64,000 nt of DNA from an uncultured Alistipes sp. (GTDB lineage Bacteria; Bacteroidota; Bacteroidia; Bacteroidales; Rikenellaceae), in assembly GCA_900539755.1 (NCBI GenBank), contig UQDC01000007.1, forward strand, positions 1 to 64,000, written 5' to 3'. Within the stretch, counting starts at the first letter, position 1; each line of letters begins with the position of its first letter. The notes beneath the pieces are model-generated. The model worked only from the letters and a program-made list of their open reading frames with translations. It had not been told where the DNA came from and ran no database searches. Below are positions 63,746 through 64,000 of this stretch, piece after piece. The position numbers and the translations under genes were made by a program.

Positions 63746-63906
63746 TTTCTGGTCAAGATGTATTTTATGGGGGAAGCTGATACAGGGCAGGTAGCGTGTA
63801 GGTGGGATTGTGTGCAGGTCGTTTTGAAGTGATACGGTGACAGAGACAGGGGATTTGTGTCCGCCTCTTTTTGAATTTGATCGATAGCGTGTTGGAAATA
63901 AATTGG

Positions 63907-63914
63907 TACCTTTG
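63907..63914 (+). promoter_or_regulatory. -7 element of the gene at the right edge (TACCTTTG)
   Basis: TACCTTTG matches the -7 consensus, 40 bases before the ATG at 63954. A TTG at 63892-63894 is too close for a good -33. Confidence 0.5.
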
Positions 63915-63953
63915 AATTTCATTGATGAAGATTCAAAACTCAAACTCACAATA

Positions 63954-64000
63954 ATGAAAAAATCATGCTGTTTATTGGGGCTTGCCTTGGGACTGTTTGT
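63954..64000 (+). CDS. Secreted protein, 5' end only (truncated by window edge)
   Basis: ATG followed by KKSCCLLGLALGLFV, a signal-peptide-like start with two lysines and a hydrophobic run. Only 15 residues are in the window, so nothing more can be said. A -7 box lies 40 bases upstream. Confidence 0.6.
   Translation, partial: MKKSCCLLGLALGLF

Noticed and set aside
1..64000. CRISPR array, insertion sequence or prophage
   Set aside because: No regularly spaced repeats, no transposase or integrase, and no phage structural genes were seen on either strand.

Overview
The window is chromosomal DNA from a member of the Bacteroidales, probably a gut commensal. The signs are Bacteroidetes-type promoters (TTG, about 19-21 bases, then TAnnTTTG), weak Shine-Dalgarno sequences, a fused MurF/alanine racemase, a type B ribosomal protein L31, PCMD-type lipoproteins, a SusC-like receptor and an LptD of the Bacteroidetes kind. 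GC is near 50 percent. I cannot place it below order. I see no rRNA, tRNA, insertion sequence, prophage or CRISPR array.

Layout. 1-5 kb: the end of a large AsmA-type envelope protein, a small beta-barrel protein, a coiled-coil lipoprotein and rpmE2. 5.4-6.6 kb: alkaline phosphatase on the minus strand. 6.8-11.3 kb: a steroid 5-alpha-reductase homologue, an old-yellow-enzyme reductase, two short-chain dehydrogenases and a secreted thioredoxin-fold protein; this resembles the bile-acid/steroid reduction clusters of gut Bacteroidales. 11.3-13.2 kb: an outer-membrane barrel plus a PCMD lipoprotein. 13.6-15.2 kb: a Nim-like flavoprotein and a nitroreductase. 15.7-24.4 kb: ROK kinase, polyprenyl synthase, U32 tRNA hydroxylation protein, a flippase-like membrane protein, M23 endopeptidase, PNPOx protein, epimerase and IspD.

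24.5-30 kb: a lipoprotein metallo-hydrolase and then a biotin-dependent carboxylase operon (carboxyltransferase, biotin carrier, biotin carboxylase). The operon is headed by a small cysteine-rich CWC protein and a complete cobalamin riboswitch. 30.7-39.4 kb, minus strand: RsmI-like methylase, MurF-Alr, MutS2, MlaD-type MCE protein and N-acetylmuramoyl-alanine amidase. Divergent from these are lptD and an M3 peptidase. 44.5-46.3 kb: umuDC. 46.3-51.6 kb: an AraC regulator divergent from a TolC-HlyD-MFS efflux operon; the TolC gene is frameshifted (at a G7 tract and probably at a CT repeat) and the HlyD gene carries an amber stop, while the MFS gene and regulator are intact. 51.8-54.4 kb: AraC/GyrI regulator, HD protein and DEDDh exonuclease. 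55.1-63.7 kb: a SusD-less uptake locus with a TonB-dependent receptor, GH32 lipoprotein, GH36 alpha-galactosidase and MFS sugar transporter, best explained as use of raffinose-family oligosaccharides or sucrose. The leader of the GH32 gene carries three copies of one sequence that could form two mutually exclusive stems.

Most interesting for follow-up: the cobalamin riboswitch in front of the CWC-carboxylase operon, the steroid-reductase-like cluster, the broken (possibly switchable) efflux operon, the alternative-pairing leader at 58.19-58.32 kb, and a near-consensus promoter at 55.1 kb more than 500 bases from any gene.
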